Below are positions 36,850 to 45,430 of a stretch of DNA of 64,000 nt, in pieces (within the stretch, counting starts at the first letter, position 1; the number at the start of each line of letters is the position of its first letter). Source of the DNA: DAISVY01 sp036826635 (GTDB lineage Bacteria; Zixibacteria; MSB-5A5; GN15; FEB-12); NCBI GenBank assembly GCA_036826635.1, contig DAISVY010000002.1, positions 124,001-188,000 of the forward strand, given 5' to 3'. The position numbers and the translations under genes are program-made. The notes under the pieces were generated by a model. The model made no database searches. It was not told where the DNA came from and saw only the letters and a program-made list of their open reading frames with translations.

Positions 36850-39270
36850 TTACTCAACGTCTATGTCAAAAGGCATTCGGGCCAGTACGTACGCCTCATC
36901 GCCCAGCGACAAGGGTGAAAAAACGGTTTCAACGGTCGGTTTCTCGTGTGAGAACAGCGAAATTATATTGTTCAACAACGGCATTTCGGGCAGGATGATG
37001 AGTGGTCGCCGACGGGGGTACAATTCCACCCGGTATTCCTCCAATCCCGCCAGGTCGGCTACATAATCGCAGGCTTGCCTAAGTCCCCCCAGTTCATCCA
37101 CCAAACCGCCGTTCAACGCCTGCCGTCCGGTCCAGACGCGACCTTCCCCCAGATTATCGACCGAATCGTGCGGCAACGACCGGCTCTGCGCTACCAAATC
37201 GACGAAATGATCGTAAAAGGCCTCAAGATCACCGTAGTACTTATCGCGCTCATCGGAAGTGAAAGGACGAATTGTGGTCAGCATTCCGGCGTAACGACCG
37301 CGCGTGTACAATTCTTTGCCCAGACTGATTTTCTCGTAGAGCGAACTGAAATCCGCTTTGCCGCCATAAATACCGATAGAACCCGTCACCGTGGCCGGAT
37401 TCGCGAACACGTACCCGGCCGGCATGGCGATGTAATACCCGCCCGAAGCCGCCACATTACCCATTGACACTACCAGCGGCATCTCATCGGCGGCCAATAC
37501 TTCCTGACGATGAATAACCTCCCCGGCCAGAGCATCGCCGCCGGGCGAGTTTATTCTCAGAACCATGCCCTTTACCCCGTGGGTTCGCCCGGCCTGTCCG
37601 AACGCGTGCGCCATCTCGCTCGGAGTAACCCCGCCAACACCCTGCAAAGGATTGAGACTCCCGCCATCGGCCGTAATATCCCCGTCGGCTACCACCACCG
37701 CCACGACCGGCGTTTCACGCCAACTGTCGTTTACCAGCGTATCCGCCCGGTAACGACGAAGTGTCACCTCCGGCATGGTCTGACAGAAATCCGGTACGAC
37801 CCGATCACGATAACTCAGCCCGTCGACCAGACCGAACCGGAGTGCCTCCTCCGAGGTAAAAGGTCCATTGTCTATGATCCGCCTGACGGAATCCGCAGTA
37901 AATCCCCGGGAATCGGCTATCGCCTGCACGAACTGATCGTACCAGTCATCGAGCAACATATTGATTTGCGCCCGGTTTTCTTCCGTTGCCGCTCGCCGGG
38001 TCCATTTTTCCGGGGCTGTTTTGTAATCACCAATCTGCAACAGTTCCAGCCTGACTCCGAGCTTGTCTAACGTCCCGGCCCAGAACGTCAACTCGGCACG
38101 CAAACCGACCAGCCGAAGCTGACTGACCGGCGAAATCAGAATAGTGTCGGCTATCGAAGCCACATAGTACGCGATATTGTTGGGAGAACTGAGGTGACTT
38201 ACAATCCGCTTGCCCCGACTCTGAAAATAGTCCAGCGCCCGGCGCAGTTCCTGGGCCTGCCCGAAGCCAAGCGACAGCCCGCGCAGATCCAGCACCATTT
38301 CACTAATGTTGTCATCGGCGGCGGCTTCATAAACACCGATCAGCAACTCCGCGAAGGAGGTCTGAGAAGTGCCGAAAACCGGGCGGGGCGGGTTCTCTTC
38401 CGGGCGGCCCGACACCCGCAACGACAGGCGACGTTTCCGTTCCGGCACCAGCGACGGCTGGCGGGAATCGATTGCTCCCGCAAAAACCGTGGTGCGACCG
38501 TCATGACCGTCCCGATTAAAACCGCTGCGAGAACCTACGAAATATCTCAACAGGTTGGTACGAAAACCAACCTCGAAATTGCGATCCGAATCGACACTGG
38601 CGCTAATATATAATCCGCCAGTCGGGATAATTTCGGCATGATAGATAAAATCGGCCTCACTCAGTTTGTTCTTCGACGAAAAGAACATGTCGGCCGACAA
38701 AGTAACCCTGTTGCCCATGGGACGATACGCCACCGAGTATCGTTCTTCCATGGCCGTGCGTTCACCGTTGACCTTACCGCGATTGAGATTGGAAAGAACC
38801 GCCCCGAAAGAGAACTTCCCTCCGCCGCGAGCGATTGCCCCGAGCGTAAAGAACTGACGGTTATTGAATATGCCCGGACCGTTTCTGAAATATCGATAAG
38901 ACGCCCCCAGATTCAAACTGCGGCCTACACCGGTCCCCATAGCCACAAGCCATTCGTCATAGTTATCCCCGACGGGATTGTGTAAATGCCGATAGGCGGT
39001 GGTTACCCGTTCACGGAATATCGCCGCCGCCCAGCTTTTGGCATAGTCACCGTTGTAATACTCGCCCATTAGCTGGAACCCGGCGATATCATACCGTCCC
39101 AGACCGGCCGGATTGATCCAGGCCGCCTCGGAACCGAACACCGAGGCCGCCGGCTGGTAATAAAAAACGTCTTCCGGGATTCTTATTCGCTTGTCATTCT
39201 CGCCGCCCAAAACCGAACCGACCATTGTCAGAACGGCGGCTATCCATAGCAACCCACTGCGTAAAGACAC
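36850..39270 (-). CDS. sppA: Signal peptide peptidase SppA fused to N-terminal beta-barrel-like domain
   Basis: Envelope serine protease of 806 residues. A signal peptide (about 1-22) is followed by about 250 residues that look like a small outer-membrane barrel (PAASVFGSEAAWINPAGLGR, repeated aromatic-glycine strands such as LNLGASYRYF), like PorV/UPF0164 proteins. From about 300 the SppA tandem domains begin. The base lysine is K417 in GDYKTAPEKW and the nucleophile S609 in NVAASGGYY, with SPGGDA before it. It starts at GTG 39270 with GGGAG upstream. Ordinary SppA enzymes have one or two membrane helices and no barrel part. It is followed upstream by the DUF4097 gene one base away. Confidence 0.85.
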   Translation of the reverse strand: MSLRSGLLWIAAVLTMVGSVLGGENDKRIRIPEDVFYYQPAASVFGSEAAWINPAGLGRYDIAGFQLMGEYYNGDYAKSWAAAIFRERVTTAYRHLHNPVGDNYDEWLVAMGTGVGRSLNLGASYRYFRNGPGIFNNRQFFTLGAIARGGGKFSFGAVLSNLNRGKVNGERTAMEERYSVAYRPMGNRVTLSADMFFSSKNKLSEADFIYHAEIIPTGGLYISASVDSDRNFEVGFRTNLLRYFVGSRSGFNRDGHDGRTTVFAGAIDSRQPSLVPERKRRLSLRVSGRPEENPPRPVFGTSQTSFAELLIGVYEAAADDNISEMVLDLRGLSLGFGQAQELRRALDYFQSRGKRIVSHLSSPNNIAYYVASIADTILISPVSQLRLVGLRAELTFWAGTLDKLGVRLELLQIGDYKTAPEKWTRRAATEENRAQINMLLDDWYDQFVQAIADSRGFTADSVRRIIDNGPFTSEEALRFGLVDGLSYRDRVVPDFCQTMPEVTLRRYRADTLVNDSWRETPVVAVVVADGDITADGGSLNPLQGVGGVTPSEMAHAFGQAGRTHGVKGMVLRINSPGGDALAGEVIHRQEVLAADEMPLVVSMGNVAASGGYYIAMPAGYVFANPATVTGSIGIYGGKADFSSLYEKISLGKELYTRGRYAGMLTTIRPFTSDERDKYYGDLEAFYDHFVDLVAQSRSLPHDSVDNLGEGRVWTGRQALNGGLVDELGGLRQACDYVADLAGLEEYRVELYPRRRPLIILPEMPLLNNIISLFSHEKPTVETVFSPLSLGDEAYVLARMPFDIDVE

Positions 39271-39271
39271 G

Positions 39272-40324
39272 CTATTCTCCCTGTCTTCCCCGAACGTAGA
39301 TGTTTCCTTTGCCCCTGATCGAACCGCTGATATCCACCGTCCCCTTGCCGGAAATGAGATTCAATCGACTGGGCCGCACGAGATCGGAAGTGAACGGAAA
39401 ATCGGTCGCCTCAATAGTCCCGTCTTCATCGACCGCCAGCGAGAAGAAAGCCGAAAGGGTATCAGGAATCGTAATCTCAATATCCTCGTGGCGGTTGCTC
39501 ACGACAACCTGCCCTTCACTCATGTCGATAATTTCCAGCCTGATCGGGGCCGAGTTACCCCGGATGAAATTGCTCCCGGTCGGCTCGAAACCGGATATCG
39601 TTATGCGTCCGAAGCTGCTCTTGACGTTTATACTGCCCTTGAAACCATCGACGCGAATGTCTCCGTCCTCGGTCCGAAACCGGGCCTGCTCGTCCGGGCT
39701 GACGATGGTACGGGCCAGAATGGACGAGTTGGAAGTTGAAACCGATATCCGACCGGAAATATCCTCCAGTGTCACTCGCTGGTTGGCGGTAGTCGCCTCC
39801 AGTTCCTCCGTGACCCCGGTGATATCCAGTCGACCCAATGAAGACGGTATCCGCACCGACTTGAACGGACCGCGCGCCGTGACATCGAACTCGGCGGCGT
39901 CGACTTCGATAAAACTGCCGACGGGCACGGTCAATTCGGCCTCAATCCGTCCGAATTCCGTCCGGCGATTCCACGGTGGCGGGTTGGGTGCCCGAAGCTC
40001 TACCCGTGTTTCCCGGGGCAAAACCTCAAGACCGACCGACATTAAATCGATAAAATCAATGGCCTTTGACCGGGAATCCGTTTTGGCTTGTTTCGTATAA
40101 ACGACCCGAATCTCCGTCTGCTCGGCCGCCGTAATCGTCAGCATGCCCGAAAGGTTGACCGCCGATTTGATAATAACCCGGTCGCTGCCGGTCACCGGTT
40201 TGGTCAAAGTGATCTCGTGAGTCGAATAGACACCGTTATCACCTTTGAATATCTCCTGGGCAATCGTGCTGCCGCCCGACAACAGGCACAGCATCATCGC
40301 AATCAGACAGCACCGGAATATCAT
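39272..40324 (-). CDS. DUF4097-like secreted beta-helix protein
   Basis: The 350-residue protein has a signal peptide (FRCCLIAMMLCLLSGG), then many short beta strands such as LDITGVTEELEATTANQRV, VEDISGRISVSTSNSSIL and VDGFKGSINVKSSFGRI, the repeated pattern of DUF4097 / putative adhesin proteins. The start is ATG 40324 with GGAGGAG upstream, overlapping the SpoU methyltransferase stop (ATGA). sppA follows directly. The protein probably sits in the periplasm or on the surface. No enzymatic motif. Confidence 0.78.
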   Translation of the reverse strand: MIFRCCLIAMMLCLLSGGSTIAQEIFKGDNGVYSTHEITLTKPVTGSDRVIIKSAVNLSGMLTITAAEQTEIRVVYTKQAKTDSRSKAIDFIDLMSVGLEVLPRETRVELRAPNPPPWNRRTEFGRIEAELTVPVGSFIEVDAAEFDVTARGPFKSVRIPSSLGRLDITGVTEELEATTANQRVTLEDISGRISVSTSNSSILARTIVSPDEQARFRTEDGDIRVDGFKGSINVKSSFGRITISGFEPTGSNFIRGNSAPIRLEIIDMSEGQVVVSNRHEDIEITIPDTLSAFFSLAVDEDGTIEATDFPFTSDLVRPSRLNLISGKGTVDISGSIRGKGNIYVRGRQGE

Positions 40325-41121
40325 TGTCTCCTCCGTTGCCTTCTGTCGTAACACTCTTTCATTAGTATCGACCCGGCCACGGCGGCGTTTAGAGATTCCA
40401 CCGCACGCTCGTGTCGCAATCTTACCGTGAAATCGGCTTTTTCCAAAATCTCCGGCGAAAGCCCGTTCGCCTCCGAACCCAGAGCCAACAGCAGCTTGAG
40501 TCCGTCAAGCTTCGGCAGCACTTTTTCCAGACGATCTTCCCCCCTGAGATCAGTGGTCACGATGGCCAGTCGTTCTTTCCCGGCCAGAACCAACACGTCG
40601 GCCACGGTGGCCACGGCTACCGGCAGCGCAAACAGCGCCCCGGCCGAAGCTCTGACCACCTTGGGCGCATATGGTTCGACCGACGATCCGCTGAGGATAA
40701 CGAGATCGAACGCGAAGGCAAGCGCCGAGCGGCATACCGTGCCCACATTGCCCGGATCCGAAAGATTTTCACACAGTAGTATATTACGCATTCGAGGGCG
40801 ATAAAGTTTAGCCAGCTCCGTGCGCGGTGTTTTGAACACTCCCAGAATTCCCGATGGCGCTTCGGTACCGCTGATACGGTCCAGATCACGAGACGAGACC
40901 TGTTCGATCTTTACGTCCTTTGCCTCGAAACGATCAACCAGCTTCTGTCCCCGCTCGGACAGCAAGGCCGGAGCGTAATAGAGCACTCGCGGCAAAGTCT
41001 TGTGCCTGACGGCCTCTTCCAACAAGCGCACGCCCTCGGCAACAAATTCACCGGTCGTCCGTCGCCCTTTCTTGGTTTGCAGCGCCCGGACCTTTTTTAG
41101 TTCCGTTTTAGTCAGTGACAA
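40321..41121 (-). CDS. SpoU-family RNA 2'-O-methyltransferase (TrmH-like)
   Basis: It methylates ribose in rRNA or tRNA using S-adenosylmethionine. The 266-residue SPOUT protein has an N-terminal substrate-binding part (LLEEAVRHKTLPRVLYY) and the knotted catalytic part with ILLCENLSDPGNVGTVCRSA (motif 1), LLLALGSEANGLSPE (motif 2) and VRLRHERAVESLNAAVAGSIL (motif 3). It starts at TTG 41121, with AGGA nine bases upstream, and is divergent from and slightly overlapping a long frame of the patatin gene. Target nucleotide not determinable. Confidence 0.9.
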   Translation of the reverse strand: MSLTKTELKKVRALQTKKGRRTTGEFVAEGVRLLEEAVRHKTLPRVLYYAPALLSERGQKLVDRFEAKDVKIEQVSSRDLDRISGTEAPSGILGVFKTPRTELAKLYRPRMRNILLCENLSDPGNVGTVCRSALAFAFDLVILSGSSVEPYAPKVVRASAGALFALPVAVATVADVLVLAGKERLAIVTTDLRGEDRLEKVLPKLDGLKLLLALGSEANGLSPEILEKADFTVRLRHERAVESLNAAVAGSILMKECYDRRQRRRQ

Positions 41122-41183
41122 CGTTAATTATCCTCGTTGATGCAGGCGGCTTCAATGAACCTATTGTCCGGCAAGCTTGGCAA

Positions 41184-43823
41184 GTGAAAACTCCCGCAAC
41201 AATACTTTGTCTCTGGCTACTGCTGAGCATAAATGCACTCGCGGCGGAGCAAACCATCACGGTAGGCGGTCTTGACGGACTCGATCCGAACCGCAAAAGT
41301 GAACCGTATGAGATTGCTCTGGCTCTCTCCGGCGGCGGGGCGCGCGGGTTGAGCCATATCGGCCTGTTATCCGCTCTGGAAGAGAAAAACATCAGAGTAG
41401 TGGCTATCTCGGGCACTTCCATAGGCGGAGTGGTCGGCGGCCTGTACGCCTGCGGCTATTCTCCGGCCGAGATGATAGGATTGGTTGACAGCGTAGATTT
41501 CACCGCCCTGTTCTCCAACGACCCGGCCCGCTCAGCCATGTTTCTTACGCAAAGACAGGAACGCGAGCATCATCTGCTTCTGGTGCGTTTCGACGGCTGG
41601 AAACCGCAGCTTCCCCAGGGCCTCACCGGAGGGCAACGCCTGACAGCCTTTCTGGCGCGGTTGACTTCCGAACCCAACTACGTGGCCGGAGGCGATTTTA
41701 CCCGCCTGCCTATCCCTTTCAAAACCGTAGCTACCGACATAGTTTCGGGACAGCTCGAAGTGCTCTCGACGGGATCACTGGCGGACGCCATGCGCGCCAC
41801 GATGGCTTTTCCTCTGGCCTTCACCGGCGTGGAAGAGGGCACACGCCTTCTTATGGACGGCGGCATGCTCATGCCGATACCGGTGGACGTAGTCCGAACG
41901 ATGGTCAACAGCACCACTCCGGTCATCGCCGTAAACACGACCAGCCCGCTGATGAAACGCGAACAGCTCTACTCTCCGCTGGATATAGCCTCTCAGGTTA
42001 CCAGCATCATGACCGCGGACAAGCTGCGCGAGCAATTATCCGCCGCCGACCTGGTCGTAGATCCGATTGGTGACGCTTTCTCCTCGGCTGGTTTCAAACA
42101 TCGTGACAGCATAATCGCTCTCGGTTACCACCGCGGTCTGAAAGCCGCCGAAGATATCATCTCCCTAATTGAAAACCGAGCCGACACGACCCGATACTGT
42201 CCGGTCACATTCGAGATTATCTGTTCCGACTCCGCTCTGTCGCGGCAAGTTGCCCGAGCCGAACTCGACCGACCGTTTACACGGGAGCAACTCGTAAGTA
42301 ACCTGAAAGCTCTCGCGAGCAGGGAAAACATTTTTGAAATCAAAGCCGCTATTCATCCCGTTTTCGAAGATTCGCACCTGAGAGATTTCGCCGCCGCCCT
42401 GCTGCAAGGTTCACCGGTAACTCTCACCCTGTCCGTCATGCCCAAACCCGACCTTGACAGCTACCGGCTTCGCTTTATCGGCAACCACTTTTTCAGCGAT
42501 GACTCCCTGATGACTATAAGTGCTCTCCCGCCGGGACCACTCGCACCGGAAGATATCAGACAAGCCGTCGACCGACTGGTCGAAAAATACCGCGACAACG
42601 GCTTCGACCTGGCGGGAGTACGCGAGGTACAAATCGACGAGGCCAACCGCGAAATAACGATAACTATCGACGAAGTCGTAGTCGGTCAAATCAATGTCGA
42701 GCAAAACGACAGGACCAAAGACTGGCTGATACGTTCCTACTTCCCTCTTCGTCGCGGTCAACCATACTCGAAACGTCGGGTTGCCCGGGGCGTCGCTGAT
42801 TTGTACGGAACGGAACTCTTTGAGCGTGTCGCGGTCGATTTAATGCCGGCCGAAAGCACCGCCGTGATAACTATTCGCGTGCAGGAACAAAAACACTCTC
42901 AGCTTCGTCTCGGCTGGCACTGGCACGATGAATATAAATCCGAAGAATTCGCCGAAATCCTGGACGACAACGTACTGGGTATCGGCTTGGAATGCGCCCT
43001 CCATGCCCACTACGGACCGAAACGACAAAACTACCACGCCCGACTGCGGATGGATCGTGTCTTCTTCACTTACCTTACGGCGCATCTGGAATTGTTCCAC
43101 GACCGTCTGGATCGTAACCTTTTCGATCTTGACGGGTCTACCTCCGGGCACCGCGATGAAGACCGCTGGGGCGGGTCTTTTTCTCTGGGACAGCAGATGT
43201 CGAGAATGGGCACCATGACGGCTCGCTTTTCCGCCGAGGAACTGGACCTGAGAGACAACCGCAATCGCACCAAGACCACGCTGGGGCTTCGCACCCTTCG
43301 GTTGCAATCGCTCGTGGAAACGTTCGACCGCACCACCTTCCCCACCCGCGGGGAGAAACATCTGTTCGAACTTACCTTTGCCGGAAAACTCCTCGGCGGA
43401 GAAGTGGAATACACCCGCGTCTTCTCGTCGATGGAGATATATTTTCCCCTGGGGCCATACCTTAATTATCACCCTCAGGTTTCCATCGGGTTATCCCGTC
43501 GGGGACTGCCGGCATCAGAGAAATTCTACATCGGCGGACTGCGTTCTTTCGCCGGTTTTCGCACCGACGAACTCTCCGGTGACAAAATGCTTCTGGTCAA
43601 TCAAACCCTGCGGGTAAAATTACCGCTCAATCTTTATCTGTCCGGACACTGGGATATCGGCGGTACTTATTCCGGCACGGAAGATATCAAGCTGGAGAGT
43701 CTCCGTCACGGTCTGGGGGTAACACTGTCCTGGGAAACTCCGGCCGGTCCTTTCGAAATCGGCTGGGGCGGCGGTGATAGTCCCAAAGATCGTGTCTATT
43801 TCCAGGCCGGGCTTAATTTCTGA
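41184..43823 (+). CDS. Patatin-like phospholipase with POTRA and outer-membrane barrel (PlpD-like)
   Basis: This is a predicted type Vd autotransporter of about 879 residues. The signal peptide KTPATILCLWLLLSINALA is followed by the patatin domain with oxyanion loop SGGGARG (49-55), serine S79 in SGTSIGG and catalytic aspartate in MDGGMLMPIPVDV. A POTRA region (about 400-590, LRFIGNHFFSDDSL, VDRLVEKYRDNGFDL) and a BamA/surface-antigen barrel ending in FQAGLNF follow. GTG 41184 gives a clean signal peptide. A longer reading from 41115 overlaps the divergent methyltransferase start. Role: secreted or surface lipase, possibly damaging other membranes. Confidence 0.88.
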   Translation: MKTPATILCLWLLLSINALAAEQTITVGGLDGLDPNRKSEPYEIALALSGGGARGLSHIGLLSALEEKNIRVVAISGTSIGGVVGGLYACGYSPAEMIGLVDSVDFTALFSNDPARSAMFLTQRQEREHHLLLVRFDGWKPQLPQGLTGGQRLTAFLARLTSEPNYVAGGDFTRLPIPFKTVATDIVSGQLEVLSTGSLADAMRATMAFPLAFTGVEEGTRLLMDGGMLMPIPVDVVRTMVNSTTPVIAVNTTSPLMKREQLYSPLDIASQVTSIMTADKLREQLSAADLVVDPIGDAFSSAGFKHRDSIIALGYHRGLKAAEDIISLIENRADTTRYCPVTFEIICSDSALSRQVARAELDRPFTREQLVSNLKALASRENIFEIKAAIHPVFEDSHLRDFAAALLQGSPVTLTLSVMPKPDLDSYRLRFIGNHFFSDDSLMTISALPPGPLAPEDIRQAVDRLVEKYRDNGFDLAGVREVQIDEANREITITIDEVVVGQINVEQNDRTKDWLIRSYFPLRRGQPYSKRRVARGVADLYGTELFERVAVDLMPAESTAVITIRVQEQKHSQLRLGWHWHDEYKSEEFAEILDDNVLGIGLECALHAHYGPKRQNYHARLRMDRVFFTYLTAHLELFHDRLDRNLFDLDGSTSGHRDEDRWGGSFSLGQQMSRMGTMTARFSAEELDLRDNRNRTKTTLGLRTLRLQSLVETFDRTTFPTRGEKHLFELTFAGKLLGGEVEYTRVFSSMEIYFPLGPYLNYHPQVSIGLSRRGLPASEKFYIGGLRSFAGFRTDELSGDKMLLVNQTLRVKLPLNLYLSGHWDIGGTYSGTEDIKLESLRHGLGVTLSWETPAGPFEIGWGGGDSPKDRVYFQAGLNF

Positions 43824-43939
43824 AATCGTCATTACCTGCGATAACACCGCAACTGTCCGTGTAGATCTACCATGTCTACTCATGCATACCGAGAGAGGTT
43901 TAAGCGCAGGTCATCCGTCGCAACGGCTCCCCTTTGCTC

Positions 43940-43968
43940 TTGACACGGTAGTAACGGCAGCCTATATT
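43940..43968 (+). promoter_or_regulatory. Strong sigma70-type promoter without an obvious gene
   Basis: TTGACA (43940-43945), an exact 17-base spacer and TATATT (43963-43968) make a near-consensus promoter. The predicted start near 43975 gives a leader of about 140 bases before the Shine-Dalgarno at 44104. Confidence 0.6.
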
Positions 43969-44125
43969 TGTAGTGTAAGAAGGAACCTCACCGGTTTGTG
44001 TTACGCAAGGAAGCGCGGGACACCAACTGTCGGACAAACGAACTCTTTAACCCCCATCTCCACTCCTCTGCCGACATGGCTGTATCGCTAATACTTTATG
44101 TGAAAGGAGGAAGCCATATGGAGTG

Positions 44126-44296
44126 ATGTTACTCGCGGCGCGGCTGCTCGGAGCAATCGGCCTGACGGGTAACGCGAGAAAGGAGAAGGAAGCCCTGAAG
44201 GATTCGGGATTCGACGGGCGTTTGTTTTGTCGAATCGATGCTTTTGCCGGTTTTAACTTCGGGGATACTTCCCGGGACAAGCCCAACGCGGCTTGA
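44126..44296 (+). CDS. Candidate small ORF (56 aa) coupled to a two-codon ORF
   Basis: AAGGAGG (44104-44110) is followed at seven bases by ATG GAG TGA (44118-44126). The last base of that stop is the A of the next ATG (TGATG), opening 56 codons that end with TGA at 44294-44296. The product begins MLLAARLLGAIGLTGNARKE and is rich in A, G, K and R, with no family match. It may be a real coupled small gene or an accident in a structured RNA (an 8-base-pair hairpin at 44208-44236 lies inside). Confidence 0.25.
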   Translation: MLLAARLLGAIGLTGNARKEKEALKDSGFDGRLFCRIDAFAGFNFGDTSRDKPNAA

Positions 44297-44407
44297 CATG
44301 GAAACGGATACGCTCGTCTATTATCCAACGACCGTAAAAACCGGCCCCCCGCAACGGGGACAGGAAGTGTTGAGCGGCACGACCTGATATCCGCAATACA
44401 ATTCCCG

Positions 44408-44434
44408 TCCGGCGGCCTGCCAAAGGCCGCCGGA
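44408..44434 (+). terminator. Perfect 11-bp hairpin
   Basis: TCCGGCGGCCT (44408-44418) and AGGCCGCCGGA (44424-44434) pair perfectly around a five-base loop, 110 bases after the small ORF. The next bases (CTGCATTTGG) contain only a short T run, so it is a possible terminator or part of an RNA structure. Confidence 0.4.
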
Positions 44435-44592
44435 CTGCATTTGGGACCTACACCCAATGGGCTTATACCCACACTTCCGTCCCCCAAAGAAACAGGAAAA
44501 GCCTTCCCCGCTGCGCAACGATTGCACATAAATCCAGCCAACTCGTTGTCGGACAACATCCTCCGTGGGGCAACCAGAGCCCCGGCGCACTA

Positions 44593-44608
44593 TGGCATTC
44601 CGGTTGCA
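44593..44608 (+). promoter_or_regulatory. Sigma54-type promoter of the gene pair at 44659
   Basis: TGGCATTCCGGTTGCA has the -24 GG and -12 GC exactly ten bases apart, as required by RpoN. The predicted start near 44619 gives a 40-base leader with GGAG before the ATG. It is nearly identical to the site at 45374 (TGGCAnTCCGsTTGCAAAG). A bacterial enhancer-binding protein would be needed. None is in the window. Confidence 0.6.
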
Positions 44609-44658
44609 AAGTCATCCTGCAGACACCGGAACTCTTCTTACGGACGGAGCGGAACGTT

Positions 44659-44892
44659 ATGAAAGTGAAATTCGTGCTGACCATGGATGACGTCATTGTC
44701 AACGACGAGAACATCGACCAGATCGTTCTGGATTGGGTTAGCGATGTTGATCAGCAGGAAATTATGGAAGTGTCCCACAAGTGGATTACCACGCAGAACT
44801 TCCTTACTCACCGTATGGTCGGACTCACCCGGGTAGGTGAATCCTCACTGACCATCGAACCTATGGAAGAGGCCTTCGATGCCAACGCCTAA
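44659..44892 (+). CDS. Hypothetical small acidic protein
   Basis: The 77-residue protein is acidic and soluble (VIVNDENIDQIVLDWVSDVD, then TRVGESSLTIEPMEEAFDAN), with no recognised domain. A GGAG lies nine bases before ATG. It overlaps the start of the downstream membrane gene by 14 bases and is preceded by a sigma54-type promoter, so its expression may depend on an external signal. Function unknown. Confidence 0.65.
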   Translation: MKVKFVLTMDDVIVNDENIDQIVLDWVSDVDQQEIMEVSHKWITTQNFLTHRMVGLTRVGESSLTIEPMEEAFDANA

Positions 44893-45214
44893 GCTGCTCA
44901 GTCAGATCCAGGAACTGGCCGACGGCGCCTCGGTCAGAGCGGATGAATACTCCGGGATTATAAGTACGGTCAAGGGGTATATCGTCGACAATTTCGGTCA
45001 GACCGGCCTTTACGCCGCCTACATTGCTCTGGCGGTTATCCTCCTGTTCATCGTCACAAGGATGGCCAAAATGACCATTTCAGCCGTGAAATTCCTGGTG
45101 ATACCATCAATCGCTCTGGCTTTTCTGGCTACGTTCTTTCTGCCCTATTCGTTTGCGGCCATGCTGCCGGCGAGCGTAACTCTTTGCTCGCTGTTCCTGC
45201 TTTTCAAGGGTTGA
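44879..45214 (+). CDS. Hypothetical membrane protein, three TM segments
   Basis: The 111-residue protein has an N-terminal soluble helix (LLSQIQELADGASVRADEYS) and three predicted membrane segments at about 43-62, 70-88 and 91-109. It begins 14 bases inside the preceding small gene, with GGAAGAGG upstream, so the pair is probably coupled. Both follow one sigma54-type promoter. No family recognised. Confidence 0.65.
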   Translation: MPTPKLLSQIQELADGASVRADEYSGIISTVKGYIVDNFGQTGLYAAYIALAVILLFIVTRMAKMTISAVKFLVIPSIALAFLATFFLPYSFAAMLPASVTLCSLFLLFKG

Positions 45215-45373
45215 GATCGGCTCTTTCATTTCGCCATCGAAACGATGTATGGCCCCGGCCCTACGAAATGTTGAGCCATCTCTACTTTTCGTCGTTGATT
45301 CTCAAAATGCCAGAATATGAGTGAAACAGGTTAACTGTCGCTGCTTTATGCAATTACGTCCAAATCGCCGTTC

Positions 45374-45389
45374 TGGCAGTCCGCTTGCA
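45374..45389 (+). promoter_or_regulatory. Sigma54-type promoter of the zinc-ribbon gene
   Basis: TGGCAGTCCGCTTGCA has GG and GC ten bases apart and shares 16 of 19 positions (including the AAAG that follows) with the site at 44593. The predicted start near 45400 is about 31 bases before the ATG at 45431. An intact sigma54 consensus twice within 800 bases is unlikely by chance. Confidence 0.6.
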
Positions 45390-45430
45390 AAGGGATAAGT
45401 GCAAACCTGATTAGAAACAGGGGGCGATTC

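Larger units (their letters stand above)
43824..44658. other. Gene-poor zone, 835 bases
   Basis: No recognised protein or RNA family. It holds, in order, a strong sigma70-type promoter (43940-43968), a Shine-Dalgarno followed by a two-codon ORF that overlaps a 56-codon ORF (44118-44296), an 11-base-pair perfect hairpin (44408-44434) and a sigma54-type promoter (44593-44608). The combination suggests a transcribed leader or structured RNA. I could not match it to RNase P, tmRNA, SRP or 6S RNA by their conserved cores. Confidence 0.45.

Noticed and set aside
44047..44590. Minus-strand frames at 44047-44559 (170 codons) and 44321-44590 (89 codons, with CPRCGG near its end)
   Set aside because: Neither has a ribosome binding site or conserved domain. 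They run opposite to a region with plus-strand promoter and hairpins. The CPRCGG match is short enough to be chance.
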